Assembly (NCBI GenBank): GCA_034437455.1
Contig: DAOTUB010000073.1
Span: 19,829 to 83,828, forward strand
Length of the DNA stretch: 64,000 bases
Direction: 5' to 3'
Origin: DAOTUB01 sp034437455
GTDB taxonomy: Bacteria; Chloroflexota; Anaerolineae; B4-G1
Shown: positions 8,893 to 16,557 of the stretch, piece by piece
How the letters are laid out: each line of letters starts with the position of its first letter
Numbering within the stretch: position 1 is the first letter of the stretch
Notes under the pieces: generated by a model
Seen by the model: only the letters and a program-made list of their open reading frames with translations
The model's database searches: none
Told to the model about the DNA's origin: nothing
Program-made: the position numbers and the translations under genes

Positions 8893-9897
8893 CTACCAAT
8901 GGACGTTGACCGGCGTCCCCACCGCGGCCCAGTAAAAGAGCCATTCCGCTTCCGATGTGGGCAAGTTTACGCATCCGTGGCTCATCGGGTGGCCAAAGTT
9001 GGCGTGCCAATAGGTGCCGTGCAGGCCGTAGCCTCCGTAAAAGTACATCACGTAGGGCACGTTGGATAAGTAGTAGTCAGGTCCACTCATATCGTCGTAG
9101 CGCAGCTTGGTCTGGATCTGATACTGGCCCACCGGGGTGGGCGTGCGCGGTAACCCCGTCGAAACGAGTATCGTGCGCACGGGAGTCTCCCCTGCGTAGG
9201 CGGTGAGCGTTTGATGGGTCAGATCCACGTCGATCCAGTGCATATTGCTGTCAATAGACGAAGGGGCCAGCGTCACGGTCGGCGGGAACGGCGGCGCGGT
9301 GGCTATGGCAGGAAGTGGCGTGACCGTGGGTGTCACGCTGGCGGTGGGCCTAGAGGTGCAGGTGGACTTGGGTGTGCGAGAAGGCGTCGGGCTGGCAGTG
9401 CGCGTGGATGTGGCAGTTGGGGGGCATATAGGGCTGGGGCTGGCAGTAACAGTCGCGGTCGGAGTTGGGGAGAACGTGGGGATCAGTGCGACCAGCACCG
9501 GCACATCCGGCGATCGGAACAAGAACGGAGCAGCGATGATAAAAACGACCAGTAAACCTACGATGACCAAGAAACCGGGTTTTTTCTCAAAAACCCGGTT
9601 TCTGAGCCGTGCGTAACGAGATGGTGTTTCAGAAAGCGCAGAAGTGGTCACGCGACCGCGCGCCCAGTGCAGCGCAGCACGAGCCTGAGGACTGTGAGGC
9701 GCAAAGGTCAGCGCGCGCTCCACATAGACCAGGCTGGCGCGAGGATCATCGTTCAGCCACGCCATCCACAGCAAGGCAGTCACCTTGGCCGGGTCGAGGA
9801 TCAACGCAGCACGAAATTTGCGCCGCGCCTCGGCCCTTTGACCGGCGCGAGCCGCGGCCTCGCCATCTCGCAGCAATACAGCAACACGATCTTTCAT
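8893..9897 (-). CDS. L,D-transpeptidase (YkuD) with TPR-like N-terminus and Thr/Pro linker
   Basis: 334 residues. A short cytoplasmic TPR-like part (about 1-80) is followed by one membrane helix (about 108-127), a long Thr/Pro/Ser-rich spacer (about 135-205), and a YkuD domain at the C-terminus with HGTYWH and the catalytic SHGCVNL. The topology places the catalytic domain outside the membrane, where such enzymes cross-link peptidoglycan or attach proteins to it. The DNA just before the membrane helix is a 34-bp palindromic repeat read in frame (see 9570-9603). Confidence 0.9.
   Translation of the reverse strand: MKDRVAVLLRDGEAAARAGQRAEARRKFRAALILDPAKVTALLWMAWLNDDPRASLVYVERALTFAPHSPQARAALHWARGRVTTSALSETPSRYARLRNRVFEKKPGFLVIVGLLVVFIIAAPFLFRSPDVPVLVALIPTFSPTPTATVTASPSPICPPTATSTRTASPTPSRTPKSTCTSRPTASVTPTVTPLPAIATAPPFPPTVTLAPSSIDSNMHWIDVDLTHQTLTAYAGETPVRTILVSTGLPRTPTPVGQYQIQTKLRYDDMSGPDYYLSNVPYVMYFYGGYGLHGTYWHANFGHPMSHGCVNLPTSEAEWLFYWAAVGTPVNVHW
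9570..9603. repeat. Palindromic repeat inserted in-frame inside the transpeptidase gene
   Basis: Arms of 15 bp (AGAAACCGGGTTTTT at 9570-9584 and its complement at 9589-9603) enclose a 4-nt loop. The palindrome encodes the segment around VFEKKPGF in the transpeptidase. Palindromes of the AAACCGGGTTT type are common dispersed intergenic repeats; here the copy lies inside a coding region and keeps the frame. Confidence 0.8.
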
Positions 9898-10280
9898 CGC
9901 ACTTTATCATTGGTAGATTGGGATCAAGCCCAACCACTCAGCGCACTTGAAAAGTGTGAAATTGTGCGTGTGTGGGGCGAGCACCTCGGATAGAGAAATA
10001 CACGACAAGTACATCTCGGAGGATCAAAGGGAAACATTTTTTCTTGGCCGACAACTGAATATCGTGTATTTCCACATTCGTGGTACTCTTCCCGCCGCCA
10101 GTAGACGCAAATTGACATGCGCTCGGTACACCAAGCTACTGTTTCCGACTGAATGAAATCGTGAGCGTATGATACACTGAACCGGCTGAGGGGGCAAGCT
10201 GTATCGCTTCCGCTTGGCAATGAGGGCAAATTGTTGTAGACTTGGGACACGTACTCGACCGTGTGGAAGGAGCAGGTACT
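9898..10280. other. Divergent intergenic region between transpeptidase and mevalonate kinase
   Basis: This 383-bp stretch separates two divergent genes and should hold both promoters. I see no RNA gene and no convincing small gene. A possible promoter for mevalonate kinase is TTGGCA (10214-10219), a 17-bp spacer and TAGACT (10237-10242). A degenerate copy of the CGCACTTG palindrome lies near 9939-9953. Confidence 0.5.
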
Positions 10281-11225
10281 ATGTCTGTCATCGCCTCAGC
10301 CCCAGGCAAGGTTATTCTCTTTGGCGAGCACGCCGTCGTCTACGGGCGTCCGGCCATCGCAGTCCCGGTTATGCAGGTGCAAGCTACCGCTTCCATCGAG
10401 CCCTCTCCGCCAGGAAGCGGTCTGACCATCGTCGCTTCCGACATGAAAGAAAGTATTGCTCTATCCTCGGCGGCGGTGGATGAACCTCTGGCCGCCGCCG
10501 CGCGGCTCACGCTGGATCATCTCGCCGCCCCTATCCCCGATGTCGCCATCACCATCCGCTCCACGATCCCCATCGCCAGCGGATTGGGCAGCGGGGCTGC
10601 CGTATCTGCGGCGCTGGTACGCGCATTGGCGAGTTTCTCAGGCTCCCCGTTGAGCGTCGAGGAGGTCAGCGCGCTCGTCTTTGAGGTGGAGAAAATTCAC
10701 CACGGCACGCCCAGTGGGATCGATAATACTGTCATCGCACACGAACAACCGGTCTATTTCGCGCCCAAGCACAGTTCCAAAAAAGTGCGGCTGACCGTCG
10801 GTGCTCCCTTCACCTTGCTCATCGCCGACACGGGTAAATCCAGCCCAACCAAGCGCGTCGTGGGGCGTGTGCGCCAGGCATGGCAGCGACAGAAAGCGCG
10901 CTACGAGGTTCTGTTCGATCAGATCGGGGACATTGTTGACGAGGCTCGCCGAGCGATGGAGGCAGGAGATATCCGCGAACTGGGATCGCTGATGGACGAG
11001 AACCACGATCTATTGATCGAACTGGGCGTCTCGTCGTCGAAACTGGATGAATTGGTGGATGCCGCTCACTTTGCCGGCGCGCTGGGAGCCAAGCTTTCGG
11101 GGGCCGGGCAGGGAGGAAATATGATCGCGTTGGTGGAGGAGGGTTTTGCCGACGAGGTGATGGAGGAGTTGAAAGAAGCAGGGGCGACGCGAGTGATTTG
11201 CACCCGGGTCCAGCAACAGGATTAG
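10281..11225 (+). CDS. mvk: Mevalonate kinase
   Basis: A 314-residue GHMP kinase that phosphorylates mevalonate with ATP in the mevalonate route to isopentenyl diphosphate. Motif I reads SAPGKVILFGEHAVVYG, motif II is PIASGLGSGAAVS, and motif III is KLSGAGQGGNMIAL; GTPSGIDNTV carries the catalytic Asp. The length and HAVVYG match mevalonate kinase rather than phosphomevalonate or galactokinase. I chose ATG 10281, which follows GGAAGGAGCAGGTACT; the frame is open 13 codons further up. The stop codon TAG is itself the first three bases of a dispersed repeat (11223-11303), so the original C-terminus may have been replaced. Confidence 0.95.
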   Translation: MSVIASAPGKVILFGEHAVVYGRPAIAVPVMQVQATASIEPSPPGSGLTIVASDMKESIALSSAAVDEPLAAAARLTLDHLAAPIPDVAITIRSTIPIASGLGSGAAVSAALVRALASFSGSPLSVEEVSALVFEVEKIHHGTPSGIDNTVIAHEQPVYFAPKHSSKKVRLTVGAPFTLLIADTGKSSPTKRVVGRVRQAWQRQKARYEVLFDQIGDIVDEARRAMEAGDIRELGSLMDENHDLLIELGVSSSKLDELVDAAHFAGALGAKLSGAGQGGNMIALVEEGFADEVMEELKEAGATRVICTRVQQQD

Positions 11226-11303
11226 GCCCTAACCAGTGAGATTCTTGTTTTTTGTGCAAGAATTTTCATACCAATAATTTGGCTCCGGCTCGTTTGGGTT
11301 AGG
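11223..11303. repeat. 81-bp dispersed repeat, copy 1 (TAGGCCCTAACC...GGGTTAGG)
   Basis: The first 55 bases are identical to 63721-63775 and the last about 20 nearly so; the two copies differ by a small indel and substitutions in between. The ends are inverted (CCCTAACC / GGTTAGG). Inside, ATTCTTG and CAAGAAT form a hairpin followed by TTTT, so the copy could act as a terminator for mevalonate kinase. Its first three bases supply that gene's stop codon. Confidence 0.85.
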
Positions 11304-11322
11304 TATTGCCCCGACCCTTCTG

Positions 11323-11994
11323 CTATTGTTCCCGGAAACGAGCCTCCAGTTCTTCCAGTAACTCTGCCGCCTCGACCAATTTATCCAACGGGTTCACCTT
11401 GCCTGTAAAATATCGATAGTCACACGGCATCACGTCGAGGATCTGCACCAGATCGTCGTGCCGGTCTCGCACGGCCCCATCGCTGACGCCATAGAACTCG
11501 GCGATCTTGTACCGCCTCACCGGGCGCAGGTTGACCTTGCGCACGACGTAATCGAGCGCCGCCGCCCAGGTTTCTGGCTTGCGCACGATCAGCCGACCGC
11601 GACCAAGCGTGATGCGGTACTCGAGCCACATCTGAAGGGCAGCACCCGTCTCTTCGAGGGACATCCCGGCGGCGATCATCTTGTCGGTGAGTATCTGCTC
11701 CACCTCATCCATCCCACTGGCAAAGAGCGGCTCGAAACGGCTCACCAACGACGAGTCGGGTTTCATTCTCATAAAGTCGGCCAGCACTCGCAAGGACTGA
11801 TCGAAATCTCCGCCACGGGCCAGTGCACGGGCCAGGTAAAGTCGATAATCTGGCTCGTTGGGATCGAGACGGACGGCGGCCTCGAAATGTTTCAAAGCCT
11901 CTTCTATGTCCCACCTTCGGTACGCCCGCTGTCCTTCTTTCCCATAGTTCTCGGCCTTGCGGCGGTCTGCCTTGCTGACCTGATTCTTTGTCAT
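11323..11994 (-). CDS. TPR-repeat protein with C-terminal helical domain
   Basis: 223 residues. Residues about 15-90 contain two to three TPR-like helical pairs (GQRAYRRWDIEEALKHFEAA, LYLARALARGGDFDQSL). The C-terminal half has VRRYKIAEFYGVSDGAVRDRHDDL, which resembles a helix-turn-helix with a recognition-type helix, so nucleic-acid or protein binding is possible but unproven. ATG 11994 is preceded by TTTTAGGAGGATGGGGACA; the frame continues 16 codons upstream without a site. It is monocistronic and convergent with mevalonate kinase. Confidence 0.75.
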   Translation of the reverse strand: MTKNQVSKADRRKAENYGKEGQRAYRRWDIEEALKHFEAAVRLDPNEPDYRLYLARALARGGDFDQSLRVLADFMRMKPDSSLVSRFEPLFASGMDEVEQILTDKMIAAGMSLEETGAALQMWLEYRITLGRGRLIVRKPETWAAALDYVVRKVNLRPVRRYKIAEFYGVSDGAVRDRHDDLVQILDVMPCDYRYFTGKVNPLDKLVEAAELLEELEARFREQ

Positions 11995-12149
11995 TGTCCC
12001 CATCCTCCTAAAAGATCGCATATCGAGACATCGCTCTCGCAACGGCCACGATGCTCGTGTCGTTCCTGGTCACAAGAGCACTACCACCGCCAAGCATTAT
12101 GCCACAGCTTTAACCCAAAGTCAACAAGAGGCAAATATCGCCCGTTATC

Positions 12150-12191
12150 TTCACGGCGTTACCTTCACGGCGTTACCTTCACGGCGTTACC
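12150..12191. repeat. Three tandem copies of a 14-bp unit at the end of a glycosyltransferase gene
   Basis: TTCACGGCGTTACC is repeated exactly at 12150-12163, 12164-12177 and 12178-12191. The innermost copy contains the stop codon of the GT-C gene (minus strand ACGCCGTGA). The other two copies lie just past the stop. Period 14 is not a multiple of three, so further copies would shift the frame and stop position. Confidence 0.85.
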
Positions 12192-14434
12192 CTCACCGGC
12201 GTCAGCATCACGTGGTTGGAGAGCATCTGTCCGCCTTCCGAGATCACCGGCAAGTGTGCAATTTTTTCGCCTTCCAACACGTACACCGCGATCCGCACGT
12301 CGTAAACCCCCGGCGGCGCATCGGGAAAGATGACCAGCGCCCGCACATCCTCGATCGTTTGCCCCGGCTTCCAGGCGGCCGTCGGCGCGCCTCCGTCCAG
12401 CGGCCAGCCATCGCGCTGGGCGGCTTTGCGCTGCGCCCCGCCCACCAGTTGGGTCGAGATGGTGTAGTTGGCCTCCATCTTCTGCAAGCCCCGCCAGTAT
12501 AGCGTCAACGTGAGCGTCTCGCCGGGCCGGGCCGCCAGCTCGCTCAAATCGTAGCCTATCAGTTCCATCCGGTTGCCAAAGTTTACCGAGATGGGATTGG
12601 GGACGTCGCCCGGACGGGCGTGGATTTTCACCTGTCCAAAGCGGACATTGTCGCTGTTGTCGCTCGCGAGCAGCCGCACCCGGCTCGTCGTATCGTACAG
12701 TCCCACCTCGATCTGAGCCTCGTCGGGCGCATAGGCGGTGGTATCCAACGGGACGACGTACCGGTCCGCCCAGGCGTCGCCTGGCTCTAGCCAGGCGGTG
12801 GAGAGCAAACCCAGGCCGGGGAAAGTGTCCCGCTGCGCAATCGTCCGGTCGTGCCTGCCCAGGAGGTGCACAAAGATTGTGTGATCCTGTTCGGTCGGAT
12901 GTAGCGCCTCCCAGTAGAGCGTCACGCCTACCTGCCCACCTGGTTTCACGTTCTCTGTCTCCAGGTCGTATCCCAGCAGCCGCATCACCCCGCCAAAGTC
13001 CGCCTCCACTCGGTGGGGGATGGCGTCAACCTGGGCAGCGGCCAATGGTTCGGGCAGTGCATAGGCCGGCCGTATCCAGACGAAAGGGGCCGCTGCGGAA
13101 AGCCCCAGCAGGAAGATAGCAAAGGCCACCACCGCCCACCGCCGCCAGCGGCTCGGCAGCCATCCTGCCAGCCCCAGCGCCAACAACATGGACCAGATAG
13201 AGATGGCGGGGAATATCAGCCGACCCTGGGAAGACCATGTGATGCGGCTCCACCATAGCAGCCAGGATAGAACGATGCCGAGTCCCCACAAAAGACAAAT
13301 GAACAATGAACAATGAACAATGAACAAACGGCTCTTGGTCTTGATTTGTCTGAGCAGCAAGACAATCAGGCCCAGGGCGGCGACGATGATCAGCGCATTG
13401 AGAATATCGTAGGTCCAGGACGCCATCGGGACGTTGAGGCCGCCAAAGTTGCCCCAGTAGCCGGCCGCAAAACTGTACCGCTCCCGCCACATTTGGGCTA
13501 CGTCGGCTGGCACCTCCCGCGTGCCCAGAACCTCGAGAAACACGTTGAAACCGGTAAGGTCTCCGTAGAGTCGCAGATTGCGCAGACACCACCATCCGAC
13601 AACGAGCAGAAACGGTATCAGAGTAGCCAGACCCCCGATCACGAACTCGAGCCATGAGCGACGGCGCACTGCTCGCACTGCGACGACCAACGCCGTCAGT
13701 AGCGTGAGCAACACCGCAGTGGTCTTGGCCAGCGTCGCCAGGCCCAGAACGATCCCCAGCGGTAAGTAGGAAATGACCAAGGACCAAGGACGAATGACCG
13801 AGGGCCGGGGTTGGGAGTTTATTTTTTTGAGCAGCATGAGCAGCGCCAGGCTGGCCAGCGGCGTCACCAGGTTGTCGTTGTTCACCGAGCCGGAGATGAA
13901 CACGTACATCGGGGTGAAAGCGTGGATGGCCGACGCACCCAGAGCCAGGGCCGGTTCGTCCGGCAGTACCTCGCGGACGATGAGGTAGGTCAAAAAGACC
14001 GCCGCCGCGCCCATCAAGACGGAGAGGAAGCGTACCAGGTGAACGGCCAGGACCGTCCCACGCCAGGGAAAAGCCTCGCGCGCCGGATGGTGGACCGCCA
14101 GGTTGATGTTGCCGTCGGGGGTGGCGACGCCGTTGTCCACGTGGGGGTTGAGGTGGCGCGCCTGGGCCATGTCGGAGGTGTCGATCCAAAAAGTCACCAG
14201 CGCGCCGAGAAAGTAGTAGAGCGGCGGCTGGCTGCCCTCCTGCCGCCACGGACCCACGTTCGCCGGATCCTGCACGGGCAGCGACCAATGGTCGGCGATG
14301 TACTTGACCATTGGGTAGTGCCACAGTTCGTCGGAAGCCTCGAAGGGCGGGACGACGACGCTGTAGGTCGCGCTCAGTAGCACGAATAATCCTACAATTA
14401 TTGCCATCAACGTTTTCTCCGTTCGCTCGTTCAT
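12179..14434 (-). CDS. GT-C type membrane glycosyltransferase with two C-terminal beta modules
   Basis: 751 residues. The N-terminal 430 residues hold about 11 hydrophobic segments; the first extracytoplasmic loop has PPFEASDELWHYPMV with the acidic pair expected of polyprenyl-phosphate-sugar dependent GT-C enzymes. The C-terminal 300 residues contain two copies of a beta-rich module (for example GVTLYWEALHPTEQDHTIFVHL and LTLTLYWRGLQKMEANYTIS) shared by neighbouring transferases. ATG 14434 overlaps the TGA of the gene before it (ATGA) and follows AGGAGGCGCAA. Two heptamer repeat arrays lie inside the coding sequence. Sugar and acceptor are unknown. Confidence 0.85.
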   Translation of the reverse strand: MNERTEKTLMAIIVGLFVLLSATYSVVVPPFEASDELWHYPMVKYIADHWSLPVQDPANVGPWRQEGSQPPLYYFLGALVTFWIDTSDMAQARHLNPHVDNGVATPDGNINLAVHHPAREAFPWRGTVLAVHLVRFLSVLMGAAAVFLTYLIVREVLPDEPALALGASAIHAFTPMYVFISGSVNNDNLVTPLASLALLMLLKKINSQPRPSVIRPWSLVISYLPLGIVLGLATLAKTTAVLLTLLTALVVAVRAVRRRSWLEFVIGGLATLIPFLLVVGWWCLRNLRLYGDLTGFNVFLEVLGTREVPADVAQMWRERYSFAAGYWGNFGGLNVPMASWTYDILNALIIVAALGLIVLLLRQIKTKSRLFIVHCSLFICLLWGLGIVLSWLLWWSRITWSSQGRLIFPAISIWSMLLALGLAGWLPSRWRRWAVVAFAIFLLGLSAAAPFVWIRPAYALPEPLAAAQVDAIPHRVEADFGGVMRLLGYDLETENVKPGGQVGVTLYWEALHPTEQDHTIFVHLLGRHDRTIAQRDTFPGLGLLSTAWLEPGDAWADRYVVPLDTTAYAPDEAQIEVGLYDTTSRVRLLASDNSDNVRFGQVKIHARPGDVPNPISVNFGNRMELIGYDLSELAARPGETLTLTLYWRGLQKMEANYTISTQLVGGAQRKAAQRDGWPLDGGAPTAAWKPGQTIEDVRALVIFPDAPPGVYDVRIAVYVLEGEKIAHLPVISEGGQMLSNHVMLTPVRVTP
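13298..13325. repeat. Heptamer tandem repeat (AATGAAC x4) inside coding sequence
   Basis: Four exact copies of AATGAAC run from 13298 to 13325 within the GT-C gene. On the coding strand they encode a hydrophobic stretch, LFIVHCSLFI, that is tolerated inside a membrane helix. A three-copy array of the same unit occurs at 16486-16506 in the paralogous gene. Confidence 0.85.
13772..13799. repeat. Degenerate heptamer repeat (AATGACC/AAGGACC) inside coding sequence
   Basis: Four consecutive heptamers, AATGACC, AAGGACC, AAGGACG and AATGACC, lie in the same GT-C gene and encode part of a membrane segment (SVIRPWSLVISY). The sequence resembles short tandemly repeated repetitive (STRR) heptamers known from intergenic DNA of cyanobacteria, but here it is coding. 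Confidence 0.7.
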
Positions 14435-16557
14435 TTGCGCCTCCTGAGCCAGGGCCACGCGATTCCAGCCGCGATGATCGCCAACCACGCTCCCGAGAGC
14501 GCCCAGCGCCAGCCGGGGACTGCTGGGCGCACCTCTACTGTCGCCAAGACCACCCGATCCTCTGGCAACCGCCCGCCGTCGGCCCCGAACGTCGCCAGCC
14601 GTTCTACCGTCGCCGGGTCATACATCCCTACGCTGAGTGTGTAATCCTCAAAGGAAGCATCCGGAGGAACCGGTATCTCGTAGGGATCCTCGATTAACAC
14701 GCCAATCTCCCACCCGCTCGTGGGTCGCGTACCGCGCCCAGGAGGGTTGTCTTGCTGCGCGACCAACTGTCCACCAGGCCCCTGCAAATGAGTAAAGACG
14801 GTATAGTTCCCCTCGACGGGAGCCTCTGCCCGCCAGTATAGGGTCAGCAGCAGTGTATCGCCGGGAACGACGCGATCCTGCACCAGCCGGTAGCCTACCA
14901 GCCGGATCGACTGTCCTAGCCGGACGCCTACCTCCCGCGGTATGACCGGATCCGCCTCGGGACGGTGAACCCAGGCGTAGGGGATACCGTCGAAAGCGGC
15001 GACGAACTCGGGCTCGCGAAATCTGTACGTCTGATTCCAGACGTCGCCCCAGTACGCGATGTCCGTCCCCCGCATCGTGTATTGGACGCCAAAGACCAGG
15101 TAGTCGGCGTCATCGCCAATTTGCCTGACATCCCAGACAGACGCGCGCACGTACTGGGCCAGCATTTCGTTCGCCAGGAACTGGGTACCCACGACAAAGT
15201 CTTCTGCGCCCGGTAGTTGGTCCACATATTGTCCGGCCAGATCCACTCCCTCGCCAAAATCAGCCGGCGGGAAAACGCGCAATGCCGCTCTGGGGCCGCC
15301 CATCAGTAAGTTGTAGTGGGTACCATAATAGGGATGGTGGGGAAGCACGATCAGGGCTTGAGCGGCCAACAGTCCTCCAATGACGAGAGACTGGTGCTGC
15401 CTGTTCCCCAGGAGACGCTCGGCCCACCATTGCAAAGCGAGAGCGGCCAGAACGTCCAGGACAAGCAGTATGGGCAGGATATATCGCCCGGACTTCCAGT
15501 TACCCAGCGACATCTGAATGAAATAAAAGAAGGCCAAGGCGACAAGGAGCCCAATAGATAACTTTTCCTCTCGCTGCCTACGTGCGAGGAGTAGCGGCCA
15601 CATAAACGCCAGGGGCAGGGTCAGGAACGTCGTCCGGAACAACAGCACGTCGGCGTAAAAACGAGGGCCAGGATCGTGGATTGCCAGTACCCCTCGATAC
15701 AGCATCGGGTTCTCTCGCGGCTGATCGGCGTGAAGACGATACCCTTTCTGGTAAATAAGGCCGAGGCTTTCTCCCGGCTGCACCCACAGGGAGGGCCAGA
15801 GCGCGAAGCAGGTCACGGCGGCGACGAGGAGCCAGAGGAGGAGATCGCGTACGGCGTATGGCGTGTTGCGCATGGCGCGTCGTTTGTTACATATTATATC
15901 TACTAATAGAACCAGGCCGAGGAAGGGTATCAGAAAGATCGCAGTCACTTTGGTGAGCACCGCCAGCCCGCCCAGGATCGCCGAGATGACCAGGGGTCGC
16001 AGGCGGCGCTCTCGCAGGTAGACTAGCATCCACAGGGCGGAAAGGAGCATCAGCATGGAGAGAAGCGCATCCAGGTGAAGCATTTTCGAGTTGGCCAGGT
16101 AAAAGGGATCGAGCGCCCACAAGATTGCCGCTGTCCACGCCGCCCGTTGCCCAAAGAGGCGCCGCAGGAGATGCCAGCCCCAGACGATCCCCAGGGCTAC
16201 GATCAGCGCCAGCGGCAGCACGCCCACCGCCACCCGGTCGGCGAAGGCGTAGCCCTCCGTTTGCAGCGGCGCGGGCGGATCGAGGCCCAGGAGGGACCGG
16301 AGACCATACCAGCCCCACTGCGCCGCTCCCGAAAGCCACATCACCGTCACGCCGGGATGTTCGGAAAAGAGCGTGCTGGCCCAGTCTCCCTCCAGGACTG
16401 CCCGGAAGAACCTGGCCGAGCGAAAATACCACTGGAGAGGCCGGGAGACCGGATAGATGGCGCGCGGCAGAAAAGCCAGCAGGAAAATGAACAATGAACA
16501 ATGAACAACGCTCAATCGAACGCGCTTCAGGCGGGAGATTGGGGATTTGATGGTCAC
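14431..16557 (-). CDS. GT39-like membrane glycosyltransferase
   Basis: 708 residues with about 12 hydrophobic segments in the first 450 and one beta module near the C-terminus (DTLLLTLYWRAEAPVEGNYTVF), ending in a final membrane helix. The first loop contains RPLQWYFRSARFF and SEHPGVTVMW, the pattern of dolichyl/undecaprenyl-phosphate-sugar mannosyltransferase-like GT39/PMT_2 proteins. The start is GTG at 16557, overlapping the preceding TGA (GTGA) with TTGAGGAGACCCC before it. A three-copy AATGAAC array encodes its first membrane helix (VVHCSLFIFLL). Confidence 0.85.
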   Translation of the reverse strand: MTIKSPISRLKRVRLSVVHCSLFIFLLAFLPRAIYPVSRPLQWYFRSARFFRAVLEGDWASTLFSEHPGVTVMWLSGAAQWGWYGLRSLLGLDPPAPLQTEGYAFADRVAVGVLPLALIVALGIVWGWHLLRRLFGQRAAWTAAILWALDPFYLANSKMLHLDALLSMLMLLSALWMLVYLRERRLRPLVISAILGGLAVLTKVTAIFLIPFLGLVLLVDIICNKRRAMRNTPYAVRDLLLWLLVAAVTCFALWPSLWVQPGESLGLIYQKGYRLHADQPRENPMLYRGVLAIHDPGPRFYADVLLFRTTFLTLPLAFMWPLLLARRQREEKLSIGLLVALAFFYFIQMSLGNWKSGRYILPILLVLDVLAALALQWWAERLLGNRQHQSLVIGGLLAAQALIVLPHHPYYGTHYNLLMGGPRAALRVFPPADFGEGVDLAGQYVDQLPGAEDFVVGTQFLANEMLAQYVRASVWDVRQIGDDADYLVFGVQYTMRGTDIAYWGDVWNQTYRFREPEFVAAFDGIPYAWVHRPEADPVIPREVGVRLGQSIRLVGYRLVQDRVVPGDTLLLTLYWRAEAPVEGNYTVFTHLQGPGGQLVAQQDNPPGRGTRPTSGWEIGVLIEDPYEIPVPPDASFEDYTLSVGMYDPATVERLATFGADGGRLPEDRVVLATVEVRPAVPGWRWALSGAWLAIIAAGIAWPWLRRRK
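16486..16506. repeat. Heptamer tandem repeat (AATGAAC x3) inside coding sequence
   Basis: Three exact AATGAAC copies lie within codons for the first membrane helix of the GT39-like protein. The array uses the same unit and the same reading phase as the one at 13298-13325 in the downstream paralogue, so the encoded peptide (VHCSLFI) is identical. Confidence 0.85.
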
